Shown: positions 28,187 to 36,625 of the stretch, piece after piece
How the letters are laid out: each line of letters opens with the position of its first letter
How positions within the stretch are numbered: the first letter of the stretch is position 1
Origin: Olsenella sp. An293
Lineage (GTDB): Bacteria > Actinomycetota > Coriobacteriia > Coriobacteriales > Atopobiaceae
Direction of reading: 5' to 3'
DNA length: 64,000 nt
Assembly: GCF_002159495.1 (NCBI RefSeq)
Contig: NZ_NFIT01000006.1
Span: 62,001 to 126,000, forward strand
The notes under the pieces: generated by a model
What the model was told of the DNA's origin: nothing
The model's database searches: none
Seen by the model: only the letters and a program-made list of their open reading frames with translations
Translations under genes and position numbers: made by a program

Positions 28187-30870
28187 GCGCGACCCTCGCC
28201 CGAGCGCCCGATGAGGCTCTCGAGGACGTACGGGAGGATGCCCCCCTGCGCGAGGAAGCTCCCCTCCATCGGGGTGTCGACGCGGACGACGCACGTGAAG
28301 CGGACCTCGGTGCCGTCGGCGCGCGTGGCGGTGACGCGGGCCCGGCGGGGGGTAGGAAGCCCGCCCGAGAGGTCGATGGGCTCGACTTCGAAGGTCTCCT
28401 CGCCCGTGAGGCCGAGGGTCTCGGCGCTCTCGCCCTCCGCGAACTGCAGCGGCAGCACGCCCATCTGAACGAGGTTCGAGCGGTGGATGCGCTCGAAGCT
28501 CTCGGCGATGACCGCGCGGACCCCCAGCAGCAGCGGGCCCTTGCCCGCCCAGTCGCGGCTGGAGCCCGAGCCGTAGAGCTTGCCGGCCACAACCACGAGC
28601 GGCACGCCCGCAGCGCGATAGGCCTCGGCGGCGTCGAAGATGGGCTCGACCTCGCCGGTCAGGAGGTTCTTGGTCCACCCGCCGACGCGGCCGCCGGCGA
28701 GCGCGTTTCTCAGCTTCACGTTGGCGAAGGTGCCGCGCGCCATGACCTCGTGGTTGCCGCGGCGCGCGCCGTAGGTGTTGAAGTCTTCGCGGGCCACGCC
28801 GCGCTCCTCGAGGTAGCGCGCCGCCGGGGAGCTTGCGGCGATCGAGCCTGCCGGAGAGATGTGGTCGGTCGTCACGAAGTCGCCGAGCAGGGCGAGCGCA
28901 CGGGCGCCGGAGACGCCAAAGGTCGCGCTCGGGCGGGCGATCTCGAAGTAGGGCGCGCGGCGCACGTAGGTGGAGTCAGGGTCCCAGGCAAAGGTCGAGG
29001 AGCTCGAGGACTCGATGGCCTGCCAGGTCTTGGAGCCCTCGAGCAGGCCCTCGGAGCCCTCGGTAAACAGGCTCGCGTCGCAGTGGGCGGCGAGAAGCGC
29101 CTCGATCTCGGCGTCGTCGGGCATGATGTCGGCGAGCATGACGGGCGTGCCGTCGGCGGCCAGGCCGACGGGCTCGGTCGTGAGGTCGACGTCCATGGTG
29201 CCGACGAGCGAGTACGCGACGACGAGCGCGGGCTGGCAGAGGTAGTTCTGGCTGACGTCGGGCGAGATGCGCCCCTCGAAGTTGCGGTTTCCGGAGAGGA
29301 CGCTCGTCAGCTCGAGCTCGCTGGCGTGCGGCTTGAGGCAGGACTTGATCTCTCCGGAGTTGCCGATGCAGCTCATGCAGCCGAAGCCGCACGTGAAGAA
29401 GCCGAGCTGGCGGAGCGGCTCGGCGAGGCCGCAGCGCTCGAGCAGAAGCTGAGTGGCGTGGCTGCCCGGGGCGAGGACCTTCTTGACCCAGGGGCGCGGA
29501 GCGAGTCCGCGCTCGACCGCGTGGCGGGCGACGAGGCCGGCGGCGACCATCATGGCAGGGTCCGTGGCGGTGGTGCAGCTCGTGATCGCGGCGATGGCTA
29601 TGGCGCCGTGGCGCAGCGCGCCGACACCCTCGACCTCGACGGCCTGCGCGAGGTTGCGCCCGGCCTCGCGGGCGCTGGACTCGAACCGCTCCTTGAGGCC
29701 GGAGACGGGCACGCGGTCGTGCGGCCGCGAGGGGCCGGCGAGCGAGGGCTCGACGGAGCCGAGGTCGAGCTCGAGCGTGCGCGCGTAGGCGCGGCCGTCG
29801 GTCGCGCCAAAGACGCCCTGGGCCTCGAGGTAGGCGCGGGCGAAGGCGAGCTCGCCGCCGTCGCGGCCCGCGAGCGCGAGGTAGCCGAGCGTCTCGTCGT
29901 CAACGGGGAAGAGGGTCGCCGTCGCGCCGTACTCGGGCGTCATGTTGGCGACGCAGGCGCGCTGCGTGGCGCTGAGGCCCGCGACGCCCGCACCCGTCAC
30001 CTCGACGATGGTCCCGACGACGCCCTCGCGGCGCAGGAGCTGCGCCACGGTCAGGGCGAGGTCCATGCCCGAGACGCCCGCGCGGAGCGCGCCGGAGAGG
30101 CGCAGCTCGACGACGGGGGGCACGAGCATCGAGATGGGCTGACCGAGCGCGGCGGCCTCGGCCTCGATGCCGCCCACGCCCCAGCCGAGCACGCCCACGC
30201 CGTTGGCCGTCGTGGTGTGCGAGTCGGTCCCGACGAGCGTGTCGAAGCAGGCATGGGCGCCTTCCGCACAGAGCGCGTCGGTGGTCACGACGTCGCAGAA
30301 GCGCTCGATGTTGAGCTGGTGGCAGATGCCGCCGCCGGGGGGCACGATCTCGACGTTTTGGAAGGAGCGGCTCGCCCACTTGAGGAAGGCGAAGCGCTCG
30401 CGGTTGCGCGCGGCCTCGATCTGCTGGTTCTTCTCGACCGCGCAGGGGGTCTCCGCCTCGTCGGCGATGACCGAGTGGTCGACGACGAGGGTGCAGGGGA
30501 TCTGGGGGTTCACGAGCATGGGGTCGCCGCCGCGCTCGACCATCGCGTCGCGCATCGCGGCGAAGTCGACGAACACGGGAACGCCCGTGAAGTCCTGGAA
30601 GAGCACGCGCGCGGGCATGAACTCGATCTCGTCGCCCGCGCGGCCCGCGAGGCCCGCCTCGACGACGGCGGACGCCATGCGCACGGCGTCGTCGTCGGTC
30701 GCCGCGCGGCGCACGACGTTCTCGAGCAGCGTCACGAGGGCGCGGGGCAGGCGCTCGGCGCCGGGGATGCCGGAGACGACGGTCGCGAGGCGGCTCACGC
30801 CGTTTGCCTCGAGGGTGACGGGGCGGCGCGCGTGGGCGACGGCGCTCCGGAAGTCAGCGGTCACGGTCAT
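28183..30870 (-). CDS. acnA: Aconitate hydratase
   Basis: Aconitase isomerises citrate to isocitrate through a [4Fe-4S] cluster. The 895-residue protein is the AcnA/IRP type. Cluster cysteines appear in ITSCTTATDP and CGFGCMSCIGNSG; the substrate serine is in KLYGSGSSRDWAGKGPLLLG; DSHTTTANGVGVLGWGVGGIEAEAA and the swivel domain at the C-terminus are complete. It overlaps the P-type ATPase gene by 17 bases and the zinc-ribbon gene by four. No other TCA-cycle gene lies in the window, so it may serve glutamate synthesis. Confidence 0.96.
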   Translation of the reverse strand: MTVTADFRSAVAHARRPVTLEANGVSRLATVVSGIPGAERLPRALVTLLENVVRRAATDDDAVRMASAVVEAGLAGRAGDEIEFMPARVLFQDFTGVPVFVDFAAMRDAMVERGGDPMLVNPQIPCTLVVDHSVIADEAETPCAVEKNQQIEAARNRERFAFLKWASRSFQNVEIVPPGGGICHQLNIERFCDVVTTDALCAEGAHACFDTLVGTDSHTTTANGVGVLGWGVGGIEAEAAALGQPISMLVPPVVELRLSGALRAGVSGMDLALTVAQLLRREGVVGTIVEVTGAGVAGLSATQRACVANMTPEYGATATLFPVDDETLGYLALAGRDGGELAFARAYLEAQGVFGATDGRAYARTLELDLGSVEPSLAGPSRPHDRVPVSGLKERFESSAREAGRNLAQAVEVEGVGALRHGAIAIAAITSCTTATDPAMMVAAGLVARHAVERGLAPRPWVKKVLAPGSHATQLLLERCGLAEPLRQLGFFTCGFGCMSCIGNSGEIKSCLKPHASELELTSVLSGNRNFEGRISPDVSQNYLCQPALVVAYSLVGTMDVDLTTEPVGLAADGTPVMLADIMPDDAEIEALLAAHCDASLFTEGSEGLLEGSKTWQAIESSSSSTFAWDPDSTYVRRAPYFEIARPSATFGVSGARALALLGDFVTTDHISPAGSIAASSPAARYLEERGVAREDFNTYGARRGNHEVMARGTFANVKLRNALAGGRVGGWTKNLLTGEVEPIFDAAEAYRAAGVPLVVVAGKLYGSGSSRDWAGKGPLLLGVRAVIAESFERIHRSNLVQMGVLPLQFAEGESAETLGLTGEETFEVEPIDLSGGLPTPRRARVTATRADGTEVRFTCVVRVDTPMEGSFLAQGGILPYVLESLIGRSGEGRA

Positions 30871-33250
30871 GCTTTCCCTCCACTAGTCGCACGAGACGGG
30901 AGAAGCGCTCGCTGTTCTCATAGGTGGCGAGCGAGCGCCGATAGAGCAGGTTGAACGCCGCGACCGCGAGAAGGCCCGCCGCGACGATCACGACACCCAT
31001 GCTAGCGTCAAAGGACACGATCTCGAAGAAAGAACCAAAGACCGTACACCCAAGCGCAACAATGCCGATGACGACGACGAGCAGCGCGGCTCGAAGTGGC
31101 GTCAGGGGCTGCGAGATCCTCCAGATGAGCGCGATGCCCACGAAGGCGACGAGCGCGGTGCAGACCGTGGAGATCTCGTCGAAGGAGTGGCCGAGCGCCC
31201 GGCCGACGATCAGCTCCGCGAGAAGCGCCGCGACGATCGCGGCGGAGGCGGGCAGCGACCGGGCGAGCACGTTGGCGAGGAAGCTCCCGCGGACGAGGTC
31301 GTGGTTGGGCTCGAGCGCGAGCACAAACGACGGGATCCCGATGATCGCCGTGGAGAGCAGCGACATCTGGATCGGGATGAAGGGGTACGGCGGCATGACG
31401 ATGCACACGAGCGCGAGCACCGCCGTGAAGACGGTCTTGACGAGGAAGAGCGAGGCGGAGCGCTGGAGGTTGTTGATGGAGCGCCGGCCCTCGGCCACGA
31501 CCTCGGGCATGTGGGAGAAGTCGTTGTCCGCGAGCACGATCTCCGAGACGTTGCGCGCCGCGGCCGACCCCGACGCCATCGCGACCGAGCAGTCGGCCTC
31601 GCGCAGGGCGAGCACGTCGTTCACGCCGTCGCCGGTCATGGCCACCGTGCGGCCGCGACGATGCAGGGCGCGGACGAGCTCGCGCTTCTGCTGCGGCGTG
31701 ACGCGCCCGAAGACGCGCGCCTCGTCGACGGCGGCGTCGAGCTTCTCGGGCGTGTCGAGGGTCGCGGCGTCGACGTAGCGCTCGGCGAGCGGGACGCCGG
31801 CACGCGCGGCGATGGCCGACACGGTGCGGGGGTCGTCGCCGGAGATGACGCGCAGCTCGACGCCCTGCTCGAGGAAGAAGCGCATGGTGTCGGGGGCGGT
31901 CGCGCGGATCTCGTCTCGGATGGCCACGCACCCGATCAGGCGGACGTCGCCGAGAAGGGCGTTCTCCTCGTCAAACCCCGCGGCCTGGCCCACCACCAGC
32001 ACGCGCTCCGTGGCGTCGAAGGCGACGGCGAGGGCGTCGGCCTCCCGGGCGCGATCGCGGCCCAGGACGAAGGCGGCCGCGCCCATCACGAGGGCCCGCC
32101 CGTCCGCGGTGACGCAGCCGGAGTACTTGCGGGCCGAGTCGAAGGGCACCGCGCGGGCCGTCTCCCCGGGCGTCACGCCGACGTCGCGGGCGTGGCGCAG
32201 CAGCGCGAGCGCGGTCTCGTTGGCGTCCTGCGCGTTGGCGGCCGCGATGGCGGCCATGGCGGCCTCGACGTCGCCCGGCGAGAAACCGGGCGCGGCGGCG
32301 ACTGAGGAGAGCTCCATCTCGCCGGAGGTGATGGTGCCGGTCTTGTCGAGGCACAGCGTGTCCACGCGCGCAAGCGTCTCGACGCAGTAGGCCTGCTGCA
32401 CGAGCACCATGCGTCTGCCCAGACGGAAGGTCGCGATCGCGAGCACCGACGAGGTGAGCAGGACGAGGCCCTGTGGGATCATGCCGATGACCGCGGCGAC
32501 GGAGGTGAGGATCGCGTCGTCGAGCGTGCCTCCGTCCATGAGGAGGCTTCGCAGGAACAGCCCCAGCCCGAGCGGCACGAGGACGACCGTGCCCAGGCGG
32601 ATGATCGCCTTGAGGGTGGTCTGGATCTCGGAGCGGACGGCCTTGACGTACTTGGCCTCGGCGTTGATGCGCGCCGCGTAGCCCTCCGCGCCCACGCACC
32701 TCACGCGCGCGACGAGGCTGCCCGCGTCGACGAAGCTCCCCGAGAGCAGCTCGTCTCCCGGGCCCTTGGAGACGGGCTTCGCCTCGCCGGTGAGCAGGCT
32801 CTCGTTCATGGAGACGTTGCCGGAGACGATGACGGCGTCGGCGGGGACCTGGTCTCCGTGGGCGAGCCGCATGAGGTCGTCGACGACGAGCTCGGAGGGC
32901 GGAAGCGTGCGCTCCCCCGAGACGCGGATGACCGTGACCTCCTTCTGCGTGAGGATCGTGAGCTTGTCCACCATGCGCTTGGCGCGGATCTCCTGCGTCA
33001 CGCCGATCACGAGGTTGGCGCCCACCACGCACATGAAGAGCATGTTGCGGTACTGGCCCGTGAGCAGCACCAGGAGCGCGAGCGCGAGGTTCACGCCGTT
33101 GAAGAGGGTGAGGGCGTGCTCGGCCAGGATCTGGCCCACGGACTTGGTCTTGACGTCGGTGTTGGCGTTGGTGAGGCCCGCGGCGACGCGCTCGGCGACC
33201 TCCGCGTCCGTGAGCCCGCGCGTCCCCGCGTCCTTCTCGTCTTGCGTCAT
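30854..33250 (-). CDS. P-type cation-transporting ATPase (CtpE/SP1551-like)
   Basis: This 798-residue ATP-driven cation pump has the actuator motif SLLTGEAKPV, the phosphorylated aspartate in CLDKTGTITSG, KYSGCVTADG in the nucleotide domain, and TGDGVNDVLALREADCSVAMASG. About ten membrane helices are predicted. The M4 ion-binding motif reads IPQGL where most relatives have IPEGL, so a carboxylate ligand may be replaced. The nearest group I recognise is the CtpE/Exp7-like class, implicated in Ca2+ handling; specificity here is uncertain. A strong GGAGGGGAG site precedes the ATG. Confidence 0.88.
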   Translation of the reverse strand: MTQDEKDAGTRGLTDAEVAERVAAGLTNANTDVKTKSVGQILAEHALTLFNGVNLALALLVLLTGQYRNMLFMCVVGANLVIGVTQEIRAKRMVDKLTILTQKEVTVIRVSGERTLPPSELVVDDLMRLAHGDQVPADAVIVSGNVSMNESLLTGEAKPVSKGPGDELLSGSFVDAGSLVARVRCVGAEGYAARINAEAKYVKAVRSEIQTTLKAIIRLGTVVLVPLGLGLFLRSLLMDGGTLDDAILTSVAAVIGMIPQGLVLLTSSVLAIATFRLGRRMVLVQQAYCVETLARVDTLCLDKTGTITSGEMELSSVAAAPGFSPGDVEAAMAAIAAANAQDANETALALLRHARDVGVTPGETARAVPFDSARKYSGCVTADGRALVMGAAAFVLGRDRAREADALAVAFDATERVLVVGQAAGFDEENALLGDVRLIGCVAIRDEIRATAPDTMRFFLEQGVELRVISGDDPRTVSAIAARAGVPLAERYVDAATLDTPEKLDAAVDEARVFGRVTPQQKRELVRALHRRGRTVAMTGDGVNDVLALREADCSVAMASGSAAARNVSEIVLADNDFSHMPEVVAEGRRSINNLQRSASLFLVKTVFTAVLALVCIVMPPYPFIPIQMSLLSTAIIGIPSFVLALEPNHDLVRGSFLANVLARSLPASAAIVAALLAELIVGRALGHSFDEISTVCTALVAFVGIALIWRISQPLTPLRAALLVVVIGIVALGCTVFGSFFEIVSFDASMGVVIVAAGLLAVAAFNLLYRRSLATYENSERFSRLVRLVEGKHDRDR

Positions 33251-33372
33251 CGCTCCCCTCCCGGCGGTGAGTCATACGTTGGTCATTGTGCCACGGGGGC
33301 GCGACCCGTATTCAAACCTTACGAAAAAGTGAGAAGCGCCCTGCGGGCCCGCCGCAGCCGTCGCGCGCGTTT

Positions 33373-33381
33373 TGCTATACT
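33373..33381 (+). promoter_or_regulatory. Extended -10 promoter element of tRNA-Arg
   Basis: TGCTATACT is an extended -10 (TG plus one base, then TATACT), placing the start site about five bases before the mature tRNA. No consensus -35 is seen, which is common for extended -10 promoters. Confidence 0.55.
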
Positions 33382-33392
33382 GTCCCGTGCGC

Positions 33393-33469
33393 GCGCCCAT
33401 AGCTCAGTGGATGAGAGCGTCTGCCTCCGGAGCAGAAGGTCGTGGGTTCGAATCCCCCTGGGCGCACCA
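33393..33469 (+). tRNA. tRNA-Arg (anticodon CCG)
   Basis: A 77-base cloverleaf. The acceptor stem pairs GCGCCCA (33393-33399) with TGGGCGC (33459-33465), discriminator A, and CCA is encoded (33467-33469). The D arm carries AGCTCAGTGG; the anticodon stem TCTGC/GCAGA encloses CTCCGGA (anticodon CCG, reading CGG); the T arm has GGTTCGAATCC. It is isolated between the ATPase and aro genes and has its own promoter and terminator. Confidence 0.98.
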
Positions 33470-33479
33470 TCGCACGTCC

Positions 33480-33512
33480 GGCCCGGCCCGCCCCATGGCG
33501 GCCGGGCCTTAT
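33480..33512 (+). terminator. Terminator after tRNA-Arg
   Basis: A GC-rich hairpin pairs GGCCCGG plus CCGCC with GGCGG plus CCGGGCC (one bulged C) around a CCAT loop, followed by TTATT. The stem is very strong and the T tract short. Confidence 0.6.
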
Positions 33513-33547
33513 TCATGAGCGGGCGTAACCGTCCGGTCACACGCCCG

Positions 33548-33556
33548 TGGTATCAT
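33548..33556 (+). promoter_or_regulatory. Extended -10 promoter element of the aro operon
   Basis: TGGTATCAT is an extended -10 motif with TATCAT as the hexamer; the start site would be near 33563, leaving a leader of about 37 bases before the aroF ATG. No consensus -35 is visible. The same TG-N-TATCAT pattern is found before ppk. Confidence 0.5.
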
Positions 33557-33599
33557 CACGCGACCTTTTTCGCACCGACGGACCTCACGGGAGGCCAGC

Positions 33600-34625
33600 A
33601 TGATAGCGGTAGTCAAGAGCTCAGCCACCACCGAGCAGCTCGACCACTTCGTCAAGTGGATCGAGGACCGGGGCTTCAGGACCAACGTCTCCCAGGGAGA
33701 CAACGAGACGCTCGTCGGCATCATCGGCGACACCACGCGGATCGACCCCTTCATCCTCGAGAGCATGGACCTCGTCGAGCGCGTCCAGCGCGTCTCCGAG
33801 CCCTTCAAGCTCGCCAACCGCAAGTTCCACCCCGAGGACACGGTCGTCGACTGCGGTCACGGCGTCCTCGTGGGCGGGGGCAACTTCCAGGTCATCGCCG
33901 GGCCCTGCTCGGTGGAGGGCGAGAACCTCATCGGGATCGCCCGCGCGGTCAAGGCCGCCGGCGCCACGATGCTGCGCGGCGGCGCCTTCAAGCCCCGCAC
34001 CTCCCCCTACTCATACCAGGGCATGGGCGAGAAGGGCCTCGACCTGCTCATGGAGGCCGGCGGCGAGCTCGACATGCCGGTCGTGACCGAGGTCATGGAC
34101 CCGCGCGACGTGGAGTTGTTCGTGAGCCGCGGCGTCGACGTGATGCAGGTCGGCGCGAGAAACGCGCAGAACTTCCCGCTGCTGCGCGAGCTCGGCCGCA
34201 CGCAGACCCCGGTGCTGCTCAAGCGCGGCATGTCCCAGACCATCGACGAGCTCGTCATGAGCGCCGAGTACGTGATGAGCGAGGGCAACGCCAACGTGAT
34301 GCTGTGCGAGCGCGGGATCCGCACCTTCGAGACCCGCACGAGAAACACCTTCGACGTGAACGCGCTGCCGGTCCTGCGCCACCTCACGCACCTGCCGGTC
34401 GTCGCCGACCCGAGCCACTCCACCGGCTACACCCGCTACGTGCGCGCAGCCGCCTACGCCGCCACCGCCGCCGGCGCGGACGCGCTCGAGATCGAGGTCC
34501 ACGACTGCCCGTCGCAGGCCTGGTCCGACGGCGCCCAGGCCCTCACGCCCGAGCAGTTCGGCGACGCCATGCGCCGCATCGCCCTCATCCGCGACGCCGT
34601 CACGGCACCGATCGAGGAGGCGTAG
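33600..34625 (+). CDS. aroF: 3-deoxy-7-phosphoheptulonate (DAHP) synthase, type I-beta
   Basis: First step of the shikimate pathway: PEP plus erythrose 4-phosphate to DAHP. The 341-residue protein has an N-terminal ferredoxin-like (FL) regulatory domain (1-70, IAVVKSSATTEQLDHFVKWIEDRG), typical of feedback-sensitive type I-beta enzymes. The barrel follows: VIAGPCSVEG, LRGGAFKPRTSPYSYQG, VGARNAQNF, LLKRGM and the metal-binding DPSHSTG. A GGGAGG site precedes the ATG. It heads the co-linear set aroF-tyrA-aroB-aroA-aroC, with the tyrA ATG immediately following its stop. Confidence 0.97.
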   Translation: MIAVVKSSATTEQLDHFVKWIEDRGFRTNVSQGDNETLVGIIGDTTRIDPFILESMDLVERVQRVSEPFKLANRKFHPEDTVVDCGHGVLVGGGNFQVIAGPCSVEGENLIGIARAVKAAGATMLRGGAFKPRTSPYSYQGMGEKGLDLLMEAGGELDMPVVTEVMDPRDVELFVSRGVDVMQVGARNAQNFPLLRELGRTQTPVLLKRGMSQTIDELVMSAEYVMSEGNANVMLCERGIRTFETRTRNTFDVNALPVLRHLTHLPVVADPSHSTGYTRYVRAAAYAATAAGADALEIEVHDCPSQAWSDGAQALTPEQFGDAMRRIALIRDAVTAPIEEA

Positions 34626-35510
34626 ATGGCAGACGAGAAGGACGTGGCCCCCGAGTCGACCTTCGTCCCCGGACGCTGCGGCGTCGTGAGCCTCGGCCTC
34701 ATGGGCGGCTCGTTCGCGAAGGCGTTCGCCGCGGCGGGCGCCGAGGTCTTCGCCTGGAACCGCACGCGCTCGACGCTCGAGCTCGCCATGATCGAGACCG
34801 TCACCGGCGAGCTCGAAGAGTCCACGATCCCCACCTGCGAGCTCATCGTTCTCGCCGGATACCCCGCCTCCACGATCGATTGGCTCGAGCGCTACGCGCC
34901 GCTCGTATCCCCCGGCGCCATCGTCATCGACACCGTGGGCGTCAAGCGCGTCATCTGCGAGCGCTGCGAGGCGCTCTGCGCGGGCCTTCCCTTCACCTTC
35001 GTGGGCTGCCACCCGATGGCGGGCACGCAGTTCTCGGGCTTCGCCCACGCGCGCGCCACGATGTTCAAGGGCGCCCCGATGGTCGTGGTGCCGCCCAAGA
35101 TGGACGACCTCGCGCGCGCGAGCGTCCTCGAGCGCCTCAAGGAGCTGCTCGCCCCCTGCGGCTTTGGCAGCTTCACGCTCGCCACGGCCGCCGAGCACGA
35201 CCGCGTCATCGCCTACACCTCCCAGCTCGCGCACGTGGTCTCCAACGCCTACGTCAAGAGCCCCACGGCCCGCAGCCACAAGGGCTTCTCGGCCGGGTCC
35301 TACAAGGACCTCACCCGCGTGGCGCGGCTGAACGCCCCCATGTGGACCGAGCTCTTCCTGGACAACGCCGACAACCTGAGCGCCGAGCTCGGCTGCGTCA
35401 TCGAGAGCCTCCAGGCCTACAAGGACGCGATCGACGCCGCCGACGCCGACCGGCTCGAGGCCCTGCTCGCCGAGGGGGACCGCATCAAGAGGGAGGTCGA
35501 GGGCAGATGA
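34626..35510 (+). CDS. tyrA: Prephenate dehydrogenase
   Basis: TyrA oxidatively decarboxylates prephenate to 4-hydroxyphenylpyruvate for tyrosine. The 294-residue monofunctional enzyme has an N-terminal Rossmann domain (GVVSLGLMGGSFAKAFAAAG), the conserved GCHPMAGT motif, and the helical dimerisation domain with YTSQLAHVVSNAYV. There is no ACT domain, so tyrosine feedback may act weakly or elsewhere. Its stop overlaps the aroB start (ATGA). An arogenate-specific activity cannot be excluded from sequence. Confidence 0.93.
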   Translation: MADEKDVAPESTFVPGRCGVVSLGLMGGSFAKAFAAAGAEVFAWNRTRSTLELAMIETVTGELEESTIPTCELIVLAGYPASTIDWLERYAPLVSPGAIVIDTVGVKRVICERCEALCAGLPFTFVGCHPMAGTQFSGFAHARATMFKGAPMVVVPPKMDDLARASVLERLKELLAPCGFGSFTLATAAEHDRVIAYTSQLAHVVSNAYVKSPTARSHKGFSAGSYKDLTRVARLNAPMWTELFLDNADNLSAELGCVIESLQAYKDAIDAADADRLEALLAEGDRIKREVEGR

Positions 35511-36625
35511 GCGAGAAGGACCGTGAGGTCGCGACGCGCGTCGTGCGCGTGAGTGCCGCCTCGGGCGCCTACGACGTGCACGTGGGCGCCGGCATCCTCG
35601 GGCGGGTGGGCGCCGTGGCGCGCGCGGCCGCGGGCGGCGGGCGCTGCTGCGTCATCACCGAGACCAACGTCGGGCCCCTTTATGCGGAGGGCGTCGAGGC
35701 GTCGCTCGCCTCGGCCGGCTATCACGTGGCCGAGCGCCTGGTCTTTCCCGCGGGCGAGGAGCATAAGACGCTTGAGACGCTCGGGACCCTGCTCGAGGGC
35801 CTCGCCGAGCGCGAGCTCACGCGCGACGACGTCGTGGTGGCGCTCGGCGGCGGCGTCACCGGCGACATGGGCGGCCTCGCCGCCGCGCTCTACCTGCGCG
35901 GCTGCCCCGTCGTCCAGGTGCCCACGTCGCTGCTCGCCATGGTGGACTCCTCCGTCGGCGGCAAGACCGCCGTCGACCTGGCCGCGGGCAAGAACCTCGT
36001 CGGGGCCTTCTGGCAGCCCGCCGCCGTCGTGGCGGACGTCCGCTGCCTGCGCACGGTCCCGCGCGAGCAGCTCAGCGACTCCGTCGGTGAGGTCGTCAAG
36101 CACGCCGTGCTCGCCGACCCGGCCATGCTCGAGGAGCTCACGCGCGAGCCGGTCGCCGACGGGACCCTCGACGACGCGCGCCTGGTCGGCGTCGTCGCGA
36201 GAAACGTCGAGATCAAGCGCGACGTCGTGAACGCCGACGAGCGCGAGTCCGGGCTCAGGCAGACCCTCAACCTCGGTCACACGATCGGCCACGCAATCGA
36301 GGCCGCGAGCGACTTTTCGCTCGGGCACGGCTCGTGCGTCGCCGCCGGCCTGTGCATCGTCGCCCGCGCGTGCGCCCGAGCGGGCTGGTGCTCCGCGGAG
36401 ACCGCCGCGCGCATCGAAGCGGCGGTGCGGGCGCAGGGCCTGCCCACCGGCACCGAGCTCGGCGCCGACGAGCTGATGGGGTTCGTCGCCCATGACAAGA
36501 AGCGCCACGACGACGCCGTCAACCTCGTCGTGCCGGAGGCCCTGGGGTCGGCCGTCGTGAGGCGCGTCCCGCTCGCCGACCTTCGCTCGCTTATCGAGCG
36601 CGACCTCGTGGGGAGGCCCTCGTGA
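35507..36625 (+). CDS. aroB: 3-dehydroquinate synthase
   Basis: AroB converts DAHP to 3-dehydroquinate with NAD and a divalent metal. The real start is the ATG at 35507 overlapping the tyrA stop, giving 372 residues; a much longer frame upstream is a shadow of neighbouring genes. Signatures: FPAGEEHKTLETL, ALGGGVTGDMGGLAAALYLRG, QVPTSLLAMVDSSVGGKTAVD, the metal ligands E in SVGEVVKHAVL and H in LNLGHTIGHAIE. It overlaps aroA by four bases (GTGA). Confidence 0.97.
   Translation: MSEKDREVATRVVRVSAASGAYDVHVGAGILGRVGAVARAAAGGGRCCVITETNVGPLYAEGVEASLASAGYHVAERLVFPAGEEHKTLETLGTLLEGLAERELTRDDVVVALGGGVTGDMGGLAAALYLRGCPVVQVPTSLLAMVDSSVGGKTAVDLAAGKNLVGAFWQPAAVVADVRCLRTVPREQLSDSVGEVVKHAVLADPAMLEELTREPVADGTLDDARLVGVVARNVEIKRDVVNADERESGLRQTLNLGHTIGHAIEAASDFSLGHGSCVAAGLCIVARACARAGWCSAETAARIEAAVRAQGLPTGTELGADELMGFVAHDKKRHDDAVNLVVPEALGSAVVRRVPLADLRSLIERDLVGRPS

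Noticed and set aside
32858-36625. Open frame of 1255 codons running from the ATPase into aroB
   Set aside because: Only its last 372 codons (from 35507) read as a real protein; the earlier part crosses the tRNA and reads aroF and tyrA out of frame.
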